A DNA stretch of 64,000 bases, from positions 12,448,717-12,512,716 of the forward strand of contig OY727098.1 of NCBI GenBank assembly GCA_963402885.1, in the 5' to 3' direction. Both the position numbers and the translations under genes were made by a program. Under the pieces are notes generated by a model. That model ran no database searches. It saw only the letters and a list, made by a program, of their open reading frames with translations, and was not told where the DNA came from. This DNA is from Antedon bifida. Its lineage: Eukaryota > Echinodermata > Crinoidea > Comatulida > Antedonidae. Below are positions 11,501 to 21,635 of the stretch, piece after piece; the first letter of the stretch is position 1; every line of letters starts with the position of its first letter.

Positions 11501-13991
11501 TTGTTAACATAAAAACACCAAAGTGCTTAGAATAGCTTCAAATCGCATTTGGAGACGTTTTAGACCATTTTGTGATTTTCGAAAAAACTTGTCAACATAA
11601 AAACACCAAAGTGCTTAGAATAGCTTCAAATCGCATTTGGAGACGTTTTAGACCATTTTGTGATTTTCGAAAAAATTTGGTTACACAAAAACATCAAAGT
11701 GCTTAAAATCACATTATAAACCGTTTTAGACCATTTTGAGAATTTCGATAAACCTTTTCTCACAAAAACATCAAAGAGCACAAAATAGCCTAATATCGTA
11801 TTTAAAAACGTTTTAGACCATTTTGAGCATTTCGACAAAAAATTTTCACACAAAATATCAAAGTGTGCAGAATAGCTTAAAATCGCATTTGGAGACGTTT
11901 TAGACCATTGTGTGATTTTCGAAAAAACTTGTTAACATAAAAACACCAAAGTGCTAAGAATAACTTCAAATCTCATTTAGAGACCTTTCAGACCATTTTG
12001 TGATTTTCGAAAAAACTTGGTTATACAAAAACATCAAAGTGCTTAAAATCTCATTAGAAACCGTTTTAGACCATTTTGAGCAATTCGATAAACCTTTTCT
12101 CACAAAAACATCAAAGAGCACAAAATAGCCTAATATCGTATTTAAAAACGTTTTAGACCATTTTGAGCATTTCGACAAAAATTTTTCACACAAAACATCA
12201 AAGTGTACAGAATAGCTTCAAATCGCATTTGGAGACGTTTTAGACCATTGTGTGATTTTCGAAAAAACTTGGTTACACAAAAACATCAAAGTGCTTAAAA
12301 TCTCATTAGAAACCGTTTTAGACCATTTTGAGCATTTCGATAAAACTTTTCACACAAAAACATCAAAGAGCACAAAATCGCTTAATATCGTATTTAAAAA
12401 CGTTTTAGACCATTTTGAGCATTTCGACAAAAATTGTTCACACAAAACATTAAAGTGTACAGAATAGTTTCAAATCGCATTTGGAGACGTTTTAGACCAT
12501 TGTGTGATTTTCGAAAAAACTTGTTAGCATAAAAACACCAAAGTGCTAAGAATAACTTCAAATCTCATTTAGAGACGTTATAGACCATTTTGTGATTTTC
12601 AAAATAACTTGTTAACATAAAAACACCAAAGTGCTTAGAATAGCTTCAAATCGCATTTGGAGACGTTTTAGACCATTTTGTGATTTTCGAAAAAACTTGT
12701 CAACATAAAAACACCAAAGTGCTTAGAATAGCTTCAAATCGCATTTGGAGACGTTTTAGACCATTTTGTGATTTTCGAAAAAATTTGGTTACACAAAAAC
12801 ATCAAAGTGCTTAAAATCACATTATAAACCGTTTTAGACCATTTTGAGAATTTCGATAAACCTTTTCTCACAAAAACATCAAAGAGCACAAAATAGCCTA
12901 ATATCGTATTTAAAAACGTTTTAGACCATTTTGAGCATTTCGACAAAAAATTTTCACACAAAATATCAAAGTGTGCAGAATAGCTTAAAATCGCATTTGG
13001 AGACGTTTTAGACCATTGTGTGATTTTCGAAAAAACTTGTTAACATAAAAACACCAAAGTGCTAAGAATAACTTCAAATCTCATTTAGAGACGTTATAGA
13101 CCATTTTGTGATTTTCGAAAAAACTTGTCAACATAAAAACACCAAAGTGCTAAGAATAACTTCAAATCTCATTTAGAGACGTTATAGACCATTTTGTGAT
13201 TTTCGAAAAAACTTGTCAACATAAAAACACCAAAGTGCTTAGAATAGCTTCAAATCGCATTTGGAGACGTTTTAGACCATTTTGTGATTTTCGAAAAAAC
13301 TTGGTTACACAAAAACATCAAAGTGCTTAAAATCTCATTAGAAACCGTTTTAGACCATTTTGAGCATTTCGATAAACGTTTTAGACCATTTTGTGATTTT
13401 CGAAAAAACTTGGTTACACAAAAACATCAAAGTGCTTAAAATCTCATTAGAAACCGTTTTAGACCATTTTGAGCAATTCGATAAAACTTTTCACAAAAAA
13501 ACATCAAAGAGCACAAAATAGCTTAATATCGTATTTAAAAACGTTTTAGACCATTTTGAGCATTTCGACAAAAATTTTTCACAAAAAACATCAAAGTGTA
13601 CAGAATAGCTTCAAATCGCATTTGGAGACGTTTTAGACCATTTTGTGATTTTCGAAAAAACTTGTTAACATAAAAACACCAAAGTGCTTAGAATAGCTTC
13701 AAACCGCATTTGGAGACCTTTTAGACCATTTTGTGATTTTCGAAAAAACTTGGTTACACAAAAACACCAAAGTGCTTAGAAAAGCTTTAAATCGCATTTG
13801 GAGACGTTTTAGAACATTTTGTGATTTTTGAAAAACCTTGGTTACACAAAAACATCAAAGTGCTTAAAATCACATTAGAAACCGTTTTAGACCATTTTGA
13901 GGATTTCGATAAAACTTTTCACACAAAAACATCAAAGAGCACAAAATAGCTTAATATCGTATTTAAAAACGTTTTAGACCATATTGAGCAT
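8557..13991. repeat. Satellite array with 78-88 bp monomers and 340 bp higher-order units
   Basis: More than 60 tandem monomers, each starting near GTTTTAGACCATTTT. Four types recur: an 88 bp type with GTGATTTTCGAAAAAACTTGTTAACAT; a 78 bp type with GGTTACACAAAAACATC ending TTAGAAACC; an 87 bp type with GAGCATTTCGATAAA; and an 87 bp type with GAGCATTTCGACAAAAA. The order 78-87-87-88 makes a 340 bp unit. Larger repeats at 944 bp (9059 to 10003) and 1108 bp (11626 to 12734) equal two units plus three 88 bp monomers and three units plus one. Small frames with a recurring SKWSKT peptide arise because 78 and 87 are multiples of three; I do not regard them as genes. Confidence 0.95.
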
Positions 13992-15306
13992 TGTCACAAG
14001 TGACATAAAGTTGTGTATATATTTTGCAAGTCATTCTTACTTTTCCTTTTGTTTTCACTATTTGAACCTTTCTTTTGTTTTAGGAAGCTATTGTGTGAAG
14101 CCAGTGGAGCAGAGTTGTTGTGTTGCAGAGAAGGATTGTGTGGTGTTTGCTGATTGGAGGAGAGGTATAAGGGTTAAGTTAGTGTGTGAGTTGCTGATTG
14201 GTGGAGAAGGATAAGGTGGTGATATGTGGATAATTGAGGGAATTTTGAGGTAGATGGAAATTGAGAGGAGACAGAGAAGGAGGGCTATGTTATGTTAAGC
14301 CAGAAAGGGATAGGTGAATATTGATATGAGAAACTAAGACGTACAGGAGAAGAAGTAATTGAATTATGGTGATATAGAGCTGAAGCAGGAAGGAAATAAA
14401 GAGATATACATGAAGTTAATAAATTGTGAGTTGGAGATAATTATGGTGATATAGAGCTGAAGCAGAAAGGAAGTAAAGTGATATACATGAAGTTAATAAA
14501 TTGTGAGTTGGAAGTAATACTATAAGGCTGTACTTAAATGTAGAACTGTTAATTGTTGAGATTACTGAGGATTAATTTAAATTGTGAAGGTAAATTGACG
14601 GAAGAAATAACTGTTGGAGACAGCAGACGTTGTTGCATGTAAAGAATTGTTTGGAAATATTGAAGAGTAACTGGATTGATACTGATATTATTTTACGTGG
14701 AAAGGAGAAAGAAATAATTGGTCGGGGAGCGGATTGCAGGGCAGAACGACATCAAGAAACATTTTAACTTTATATTTGATTTATTTATATGTCAGAAAAT
14801 AGGAAGAATTATAATTGATAATACAAGCAGAACGGGAGCAGAGGCGTGGGAGTTGTTTATTTGCAGAATCGTTTTAACTTTTATCTTTCTAATTTGTTTT
14901 GTGTCAGCGTAGGAGAGAAGGCAAGAAGGAACGATATTGTGGACATTTAGTATTGTTTAATTATTCATCTTGTGATATTATTGTATTTGAAAGGGGGGTT
15001 TCGGGGATTTATTTAAAAATAAGAAGATTGTTGATATTTGGTTTGGAAGGATTGGGAAATTTGGGGAATTGCATAAAGTTTGTGGGGAATAGGAACACGG
15101 TATCATTGTTTGAGAATTGGTTGGGTTTTTTTTGTGGGTTTTTTTTTGGGGGTTTGAATTATAAAAGAAAGAATTGGTTGTCGAAGATTATTATTAAATT
15201 TTACTTTTTACATTTATATGTGTACAGTTGTGGCTATTTACCGTTGTTCACCGTTGGTTACCAGCAATTACATGTCCGAAAGAGCCGTAATTGCGGCTGT
15301 GTGACA
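13992..15306 (+). repeat. 5' LTR of element B
   Basis: 1315 bp from TGTCACAAG to TGTGTGACA. It contains the same 77 bp internal duplication as the LTR of element A (about 14363-14516) and G- and T-rich homopolymers near 15121-15155. It should carry the promoter and polyadenylation signals, but I cannot point to a convincing TATA box. Confidence 0.95.
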
Positions 15307-15310
15307 TTTA

Positions 15311-15327
15311 TGGGGGCTCGTCCGGGA
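15311..15327 (+). promoter_or_regulatory. Primer binding site of element B (tRNA-Pro)
   Basis: TGGGGGCTCGTCCGGGA lies four bases (TTTA) after the 5' LTR. This 17-mer is complementary to the 3' end of tRNA-Pro, the primer also used by gammaretroviruses such as murine leukaemia virus. It should prime minus-strand DNA synthesis. Confidence 0.92.
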
Positions 15328-15471
15328 GACTTTGTAACCTAGCGTGAACATTGGTAGATGAAACAATTGTACGTGATTCTTGGATTGTCTATTTGCCATA
15401 TTATTGGCATACTGTATACTTATATTGGATACTTATATATATATATATATATTTTTTTTTTTTCTTAAGAA

Positions 15472-17253
15472 ATGGATCTCACTAAAATTGTTGACGCAGG
15501 AAAAGCGTTGGGGTTAGATGGAGTGGAATTAAGAGAGTTTGTGGAAAAGAGAGAGGAAGCTGCCAGAGAGAGAGAAGAGAGAGCACGAGAGAGAGAAGAG
15601 AGAGCACTAGAGAGAGAAGAGAGAAACAGAGAGAGAGAAGAAAAACAGCGAAACAGGGACAGGGAGAGAGAAGAAATGGAGCGAAACAGAGACAGAGAGA
15701 GAGAGGCACTAGAGAAGGAAGAGAGAGAGAGAAGAGAGGCACTAGAGAAGGAAGAGAGAGAGAGAAGAGAGGCACTAGAGAAGGAAGAGAGAGAGAGAAG
15801 AGAGGCACTAGAGAAGGAAGAGAGAGAGAGGAGAGAGTTACTAGAGAGGGACGAAGCAGAGAGAAAAAGAGCGAGTGAAGAAAAAGAGAGAGAAAACGAA
15901 AGGGCGAAAGAAGCTGAGAATCAGGCCTATCTTATAGAAATGCGAAGGTTAGAAATCCAATTAGAACAAGAAAAGAATCGGGCACGGCCGGGTGGTAGAG
16001 TATTACCCAATCCTGAGTCACGGGTTAAGGCCAGTAAACCTAAATTACCCCCTTTCCATGATCGAACAGATGACCTAGATGCCTATCTGAAAAGGTTTGA
16101 ACGGTATGCGACTAGTCAGGAGTGGAAAGAAATTGAGTGGCCGGTTAACTTAAGTGCCCTACTAACTGGGAAGGCTCTCGAGGTTTATTCCAGGTTGTCG
16201 TCAGCTGAGGCTAACGGTTACAAACTGTTGAAATTGGCTCTTCTAAAACGGTTTCAGTTAACCGCCGATGGATTTCGACATAAGTTACGAACAGCTAAGC
16301 CCGAATACGGAGAAAGCGGCCCGCAATTTGCTGCGAGGATAAGCAATTATCTTGATAGGTGGATTGACCTAGCAGAGGGGGAAAAAACCTTTCAGGGGTT
16401 AAAAGATTTATTGCTGCGAGAGCAGTTTACCGATGGGTGTGGGAAGGACCTAGCTCTGTTCCTAAGGGAACGTCAACCGAAAACGATACAAGCGATGGCT
16501 GAAATTGCGGAGCAATATTTGGAAGCTCGTGGGGGATTATTTGGTAAACCAATAGAGTTTAAACAAAAAGAGCCAAATTCTCCTCAACTCTCCTCTAATA
16601 ATGTTCCCAGTACATCCTCATCACAAAGCCCTTCTAGTTTCCGTAGTCCAACTTGTTTTATATGTCATCGTGTAGGTCACCTAGCTAGAAATTGCAGAGC
16701 CTCAACTATGCATAAGCCAAACTCTCCTCCAAAATGTTACCGATGCTTAAAAACAGGACATATTGCCAGAAATTGTAGACAGGACGCCAACAGTTGCGCT
16801 GGGTTCTCTACTTCACCACAAACAGAGTCTGATTGCCAGAAATGTACAAACCAACACGGATGTAAAGCCAAAGAAGAAATTCCCGATGTGGGGGCCAGTA
16901 TGGTTACGAAAATGTCAGAGTCTTTAAATCAATGTTGTATCAATAATGATGGTGATAAGGTCACTCTTCAATGTGGGCACTGTCTTCCAATTATGACAGC
17001 GGCTCTAAATAATTCAATTAGTAAAATGCCCGTTTATACAGGTTGTGTTGGGTCACGCTGCGTCTCTGTTCTTCGTGACAGTGGCTGTAGTGGGGTGGTT
17101 GTGAAGAAAGATCTTGTATCAGCCGAACAACTTACTGGTAAGGAGAAAACCTGTGTGCTGATTGATGGCACGGTCCGCAACTTACCGGTTGCATTAATAC
17201 ATGTTAATACTCCATTTTTTTTCAGGAAAGACGTATGCACTATGTATGAATAA
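15472..17253 (+). CDS. gag: gag plus N-terminal part of protease
   Basis: 593 residues from the ATG following a TA- and T-rich leader. Residues 20-170 are an arginine/glutamate-rich coiled coil containing an 11-residue unit (EALEKEERERR) repeated about four times at 15709-15840. A retrotransposon gag domain spans about 190-360. Two CCHC zinc knuckles follow (CFICHRVGHLARNC and CYRCLKTGHIARNC), with a further CxxC cluster near 462. The aspartic protease begins near residue 530 (LRDSGCSG) and is cut off: after a T8 run at 17215-17222 this frame leaves the protease and stops. The rest of the protease is in the overlapping pol frame. Gag packages element RNA into cytoplasmic particles. Confidence 0.9.
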   Translation: MDLTKIVDAGKALGLDGVELREFVEKREEAAREREERAREREERALEREERNREREEKQRNRDREREEMERNRDREREALEKEERERREALEKEERERREALEKEERERREALEKEERERRELLERDEAERKRASEEKERENERAKEAENQAYLIEMRRLEIQLEQEKNRARPGGRVLPNPESRVKASKPKLPPFHDRTDDLDAYLKRFERYATSQEWKEIEWPVNLSALLTGKALEVYSRLSSAEANGYKLLKLALLKRFQLTADGFRHKLRTAKPEYGESGPQFAARISNYLDRWIDLAEGEKTFQGLKDLLLREQFTDGCGKDLALFLRERQPKTIQAMAEIAEQYLEARGGLFGKPIEFKQKEPNSPQLSSNNVPSTSSSQSPSSFRSPTCFICHRVGHLARNCRASTMHKPNSPPKCYRCLKTGHIARNCRQDANSCAGFSTSPQTESDCQKCTNQHGCKAKEEIPDVGASMVTKMSESLNQCCINNDGDKVTLQCGHCLPIMTAALNNSISKMPVYTGCVGSRCVSVLRDSGCSGVVVKKDLVSAEQLTGKEKTCVLIDGTVRNLPVALIHVNTPFFFRKDVCTMYE

Positions 17254-20200
17254 CCCTATTTATGACTTGATATTAGGTAATATTGCAGGAGTACGAGCAC
17301 CAGGAAATCCAGATCCCACATGGACAGAGCGAAATCTTCAAGGATGTTCTGTTGTTACCCGGTCTCAAGCTAACACTATGGATAAACCATTCAGAACACT
17401 TAAAACTACAGAAATACACAAGCAAATCATCACAGCGGGAATTATGAAAACCGCCCAGCAACAAGATATCAGCCTTGCAAAATTCAAGGATCTTGCAGAG
17501 AAACAAACTACAACTGTGAGTAACAAACAAGCCGAGGCTAGGTTTATTTATCATAAAGACCTATTATATAGGCAATTTTCCTCTCCTAATATTGAACACG
17601 GGGATAAGTTTACCCAACTAGTAGTGCCAGCTGACTATCGACGCCAGGTAATGCGCCAAGCCCATGAAACCTTATTAGGAGGACACCAAGGGGTAAAAAA
17701 GACGACAGATAAAGTGTTGACAACATTTTGGTGGCCTGGGGTAACTGCAGATATTACTCGATATTGTCGATCCTGTGACATTTGTCAGAGAACTGTACAA
17801 AAAGGTAGAGTTACGAAAGTGCCTCTAGGAAGCATGTCTTTGATCGAGGTGCCGTTTGAACGGATTGCCGTTGATATAGTTGGTCCCATTTTCCCCCTGT
17901 CTAAAGGTCGTAATCGTTATATACTCACAATAATAGATTTTGCTACTCGTTATCCAGAGGCAGTGCCTCTACCAAATATTGAAGCTGAACGGGTTGCTGA
18001 GGCCTTGGTTGGTGTTTTCTCTAGACTTGGTATCCCGAAAGAAATGCTTACCGATAGGGGATCACAATTTACATCTGAAGTCATGAGGCAAGTTAGTAAG
18101 TTGTTGTCTATACGTCAGGTAATGACATCTCCATATCACCCAGCTTGTAATGGTTTGGTCGAACGGTTCAATGGAACACTCAAACAAATGCTGAAACGTA
18201 TGTGTGCAGAAAGGCCTACTGATTGGGATCGTTACATTGACCCACTACTTTTTGCGGTTAGGGAATCTTCACAGGAAAGTTTAGGGTTTTCTCCTTTTGA
18301 ACTGTTATATGGCCGTACCGTACGAGGACCCATGTCCATCCTAAGGGAATTGTGGACCGAAGAAATCGAAACACCAGAAACAAAAACCACCTACCAGTAC
18401 GTTATGGATTTACGGGAACGACTACATGAAACCTGTCAGATGGCTCAGAAGAATCTACAAAAATCTAAGGTCAGGTACAAACAATATTATGACAAAAAGA
18501 GTAAGTCCCGGGAATTTGAGGTTGGGGATAAGGTACTACTTTTATTACCCACAGACAAAAACAAACTATTGCTTCAATGGAAAGGTCCTTTTAAGGTTGT
18601 AAAGAAATTTGGGTATCTAGACTACCAAATTGACCTTAACGGGAAATTCAAAATATTTCACGCCAATCTCTTGAAAAAGTATTATGAGCGAACCGCAGAC
18701 ATTAGTGCTGCCTTAGGGGTATCCGAGCCTTCTGATATCCTTGAATTAGCTAGCACCGCTGTTATTGAATGCGAACCTAATGAAACATTTACAAATAACC
18801 AAAATTATCATCTATCTAATGAGAATCTTTTACAGCTCCACCCTCTACTAGCAAAAGAAACAACAGCCGACATCCACATCAACGAAAGCCTGGATGATAC
18901 ACTAAAGCATGAGGTGCACCGACTTATCGGAAACTACAAAGATGTACTGACGGATTTACCGGGTAAGACTACACTTGGGCAGCATGAAATCAAGCTGGAA
19001 ACTGATGATACAATCCGTTCCAAGCCCTATCCACTTCCACATGCGTTGCGAGGTACCATTAAGGATGAGGTAAATATGATGTTAAATCTGGGTGTAGTGG
19101 AGCCTTCAGGGGCACCGTTTGCCTCTCCAATAGTATTGGTAAAGAAACCGGATGGGTCAAATCGATTCTGCGTGGACTTTCGAAAACTTAATCAGGTTAC
19201 AGTTTTTGACGCCGAACCGATTCCGGACCAAGAGGAACTGTTCACAAAGTTGGCCCATGATCATTATTTTACTAAGATAGATTTAAGTAAAGGGTATTGG
19301 CAAGTTCCCATGGATGAAGCGTCAAAACCTTTAACAGCCTTTCTAACACCAGATGGTTTGTTTCAATTTAATGTCATGCCGTTCGGCTTAGTCAATGCAC
19401 CGGCTACTTTCAGTCGTATCATGAGAAAATTACTCAAAGGAATGGATAATACACTTAATTATATTGATGACATTCTAATTCACACAGCTTCTTGGGATCA
19501 ACATATGAAATGTTTGTCTGAATTGTTTGGACGTCTCCGCAGGGCCAATCTAACTGCTCGACCAAGCAAATGTTTCATTGGTTATGAAACAATCGAGTTT
19601 CTTGGCCATGTGGTAGGGAAAGGAAATGTTCAACCTCGAGTGGAGAAGATACAAAGCATCTTGTCAGCCAAACAACCAGAAACAAAGAAACAACTCCGGT
19701 CATTCCTTGGGATGACCAACTACTATAGAAAGTTCATTCCTAATTACTCTGTGATTGCTTGTCCATTAACCGACAAAACGAAGAATCGGGAACCTAACCA
19801 AATATGTTGGGAGAAGGCCCAGGAAAGTGCGTTTGTTAAACTTAAGGAAAAATTAAACAGTACTCCAATTTTATGCCTTCCTAATTTAAACAAAGATTTT
19901 ATTTTGAGAACAGATGCGTCCGAATATGGAGTGGGAGCGGTTCTAATGCAGCAGTATGGTGACGTGAAGTTTCCCGTGGCGTACGCTAGCAAGAAACTGC
20001 TTCCTCGAGAAAAAGCATATTCAGTGATGGAAAAAGAATGCTTAGCCATTGTATGGAGTGTACGAAAATTTGAGTCTTATTTATATGGACGAAACTTCAC
20101 GTTGGAAACTGATCACCAGCCGCTTGTGTTTATGCACAGAGCGAAATTGTCCAATGGGCGAATTATGAGATGGGCCCTGGCTCTACAACCGTACAAGTTC

Positions 20201-20260
20201 CGAATAGAGGCGATTAAAGGCAGTGAAAATGTAGGAGCTGATTATTTAAGTCGAGTGTAA
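17201..20260 (+). CDS. pol: pol: protease C-terminus, integrase, reverse transcriptase, RNase H
   Basis: 1019-residue open frame overlapping gag by 53 bases. The first residues are an accident of the frame; matching protease sequence starts around GKTYALCMNN and includes YDLILGN, the C-terminal protease signature. An HHCC integrase finger follows at about 154-195, then a DDE core D225 (AVDIVGP), D285 (TDRGSQF), E321 (LVERFNG). The integrase C-terminal domain lies near 430-480. Then come reverse transcriptase (VDFRKLN, YIDDILIH) and RNase H (RTDASEYGVG, ETDHQPL). The frame is shifted by +1 (or -2) relative to gag. Either translation shifts at the T8 run, or one extra T has broken an originally single frame. 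Element C has gag-pol in one frame, which favours the second view. All catalytic motifs I can check are present. Confidence 0.92.
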   Translation: MLILHFFSGKTYALCMNNPIYDLILGNIAGVRAPGNPDPTWTERNLQGCSVVTRSQANTMDKPFRTLKTTEIHKQIITAGIMKTAQQQDISLAKFKDLAEKQTTTVSNKQAEARFIYHKDLLYRQFSSPNIEHGDKFTQLVVPADYRRQVMRQAHETLLGGHQGVKKTTDKVLTTFWWPGVTADITRYCRSCDICQRTVQKGRVTKVPLGSMSLIEVPFERIAVDIVGPIFPLSKGRNRYILTIIDFATRYPEAVPLPNIEAERVAEALVGVFSRLGIPKEMLTDRGSQFTSEVMRQVSKLLSIRQVMTSPYHPACNGLVERFNGTLKQMLKRMCAERPTDWDRYIDPLLFAVRESSQESLGFSPFELLYGRTVRGPMSILRELWTEEIETPETKTTYQYVMDLRERLHETCQMAQKNLQKSKVRYKQYYDKKSKSREFEVGDKVLLLLPTDKNKLLLQWKGPFKVVKKFGYLDYQIDLNGKFKIFHANLLKKYYERTADISAALGVSEPSDILELASTAVIECEPNETFTNNQNYHLSNENLLQLHPLLAKETTADIHINESLDDTLKHEVHRLIGNYKDVLTDLPGKTTLGQHEIKLETDDTIRSKPYPLPHALRGTIKDEVNMMLNLGVVEPSGAPFASPIVLVKKPDGSNRFCVDFRKLNQVTVFDAEPIPDQEELFTKLAHDHYFTKIDLSKGYWQVPMDEASKPLTAFLTPDGLFQFNVMPFGLVNAPATFSRIMRKLLKGMDNTLNYIDDILIHTASWDQHMKCLSELFGRLRRANLTARPSKCFIGYETIEFLGHVVGKGNVQPRVEKIQSILSAKQPETKKQLRSFLGMTNYYRKFIPNYSVIACPLTDKTKNREPNQICWEKAQESAFVKLKEKLNSTPILCLPNLNKDFILRTDASEYGVGAVLMQQYGDVKFPVAYASKKLLPREKAYSVMEKECLAIVWSVRKFESYLYGRNFTLETDHQPLVFMHRAKLSNGRIMRWALALQPYKFRIEAIKGSENVGADYLSRV

Positions 20261-20307
20261 ATAGGACCCGTCACGGTATGGAGAAAATGTTGATACATTA
20301 TTCTTTT

Positions 20308-20320
20308 AGAGGGGAGTAAA
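20308..20320 (+). promoter_or_regulatory. Polypurine tract of element B
   Basis: AGAGGGGAGTAAA lies immediately before the 3' LTR and is the expected primer for plus-strand DNA synthesis. The same tract precedes LTR A at 2019-2031. Confidence 0.88.
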
Positions 20321-21635
20321 TGTCACAAGTGACATAAAGTTGTGTATATATTTTGCAAGTCATTCTTACTTTTCCTTTTGTTTTCACTATTTGAACCTTT
20401 CTTTTGTTTTAGGAAGCTATTGTGTGAAGCCAGTGGAGCAGAGTTGTTGTGTTGCAGAGAAGGATTGTGTGGTGTTTGCTGATTGGAGGAGAGGTATAAG
20501 GGTTAAGTTAGTGTGTGAGTTGCTGATTGGTGGAGAAGGATAAGGTGGTGATATGTGGATAATTGAGGGAATTTTGAGGTAGATGGAAATTGAGAGGAGA
20601 CAGAGAAGGAGGGCTATGTTATGTTAAGCCAGAAAGGGATAGGTGAATATTGATATGAGAAACTAAGACGTACAGGAGAAGAAGTAATTGAATTATGGTG
20701 ATATAGAGCTGAAGCAGGAAGGAAATAAAGAGATATACATGAAGTTAATAAATTGTGAGTTGGAGATAATTATGGTGATATAGAGCTGAAGCAGAAAGGA
20801 AGTAAAGTGATATACATGAAGTTAATAAATTGTGAGTTGGAAGTAATACTATAAGGCTGTACTTAAATGTAGAACTGTTAATTGTTGAGATTACTGAGGA
20901 TTAATTTAAATTGTGAAGGTAAATTGACGGAAGAAATAACTGTTGGAGACAGCAGACGTTGTTGCATGTAAAGAATTGTTTGGAAATATTGAAGAGTAAC
21001 TGGATTGATACTGATATTATTTTACGTGGAAAGGAGAAAGAAATAATTGGTCGGGGAGCGGATTGCAGGGCAGAACGACATCAAGAAACATTTTAACTTT
21101 ATATTTGATTTATTTATATGTCAGAAAATAGGAAGAATTATAATTGATTATACAAGCAGAACGGGAGCAGAGGCGTGGGAGTTGTTTATTTGCAGAATCG
21201 TTTTAACTTTTATCTTTCTAATTTGTTTTGTGTCAGCGTAGGAGAGAAGGCAAGAAGGAACGATATTGTGGACATTTAGTATTGTTTAATTATTCATCTT
21301 GTGATATTATTGTATTTGAAAGGGGGGTTTCGGGGATTTATTTAAAAATAAGAAGATTGTTGATATTTGGTTTGGAAGGATTGGGAAATTTGGGGAATTG
21401 CATAAAGTTTGTGGGGAATAGGAACACGGTATCATTGTTTGAGAATTGGTTGGGTTTTTTTTGTGGGTTTTTTTTTTGGGGTTTGAATTATAAAAGAAAG
21501 AATTGGTTGTCGAAGATTATTATTAAATTTTACTTTTTACATTTATATGTGTACAGTTGTGGCTATTTACCGTTGTTCACCGTTGGTTACCAGCAATTAC
21601 ATGTCCGAAAGAGCCGTAATTGCGGCTGTGTGACA
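20321..21635 (+). repeat. 3' LTR of element B
   Basis: 1315 bp, the same length as the 5' LTR, with two visible substitutions. It is followed by the target duplication AGCAT and satellite sequence. Confidence 0.95.

Larger units (their letters stand above)
13992..21635 (+). mobile_element. Gmr1-like Ty3/gypsy LTR retrotransposon B, full length
   Basis: 7644 bp, complete from LTR to LTR, inserted in the satellite. The 5 bp target duplication AGCAT lies at 13987-13991 and 21636-21640. The order is 5' LTR, tRNA-Pro primer site, gag-protease frame, integrase-reverse transcriptase-RNase H frame, polypurine tract, 3' LTR. The two LTRs are both 1315 bp and differ at only two positions I can see: an A/T near 14820 versus 21149, and a T/G in the homopolymer near 15150 versus 21479. 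That indicates a very recent insertion. Only the frame change between gag and pol argues against an active copy. Confidence 0.95.

Noticed and set aside
9059..12961. Family of 75-codon minus-strand proteins with repeated SKWSKT
   Set aside because: They are translations of 78 and 87 bp satellite monomers, whose length is a multiple of three. They begin and end wherever an 88 bp monomer shifts the frame, and there is no other gene signal.
8557..13991. CRISPR array
   Set aside because: The periodic repeats have no unique spacers and the context is eukaryotic. It is a satellite.
13984..15342. Protein genes within the LTRs (67-173 codons)
   Set aside because: The frames differ between LTR copies by simple substitutions, cross the LTR boundary or run into satellite, and have low-complexity composition. 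Not supported as genes.
15482..15808. 108-codon minus-strand leucine/serine-rich gene
   Set aside because: It is the antisense reading of the GA-rich gag coiled-coil repeat.
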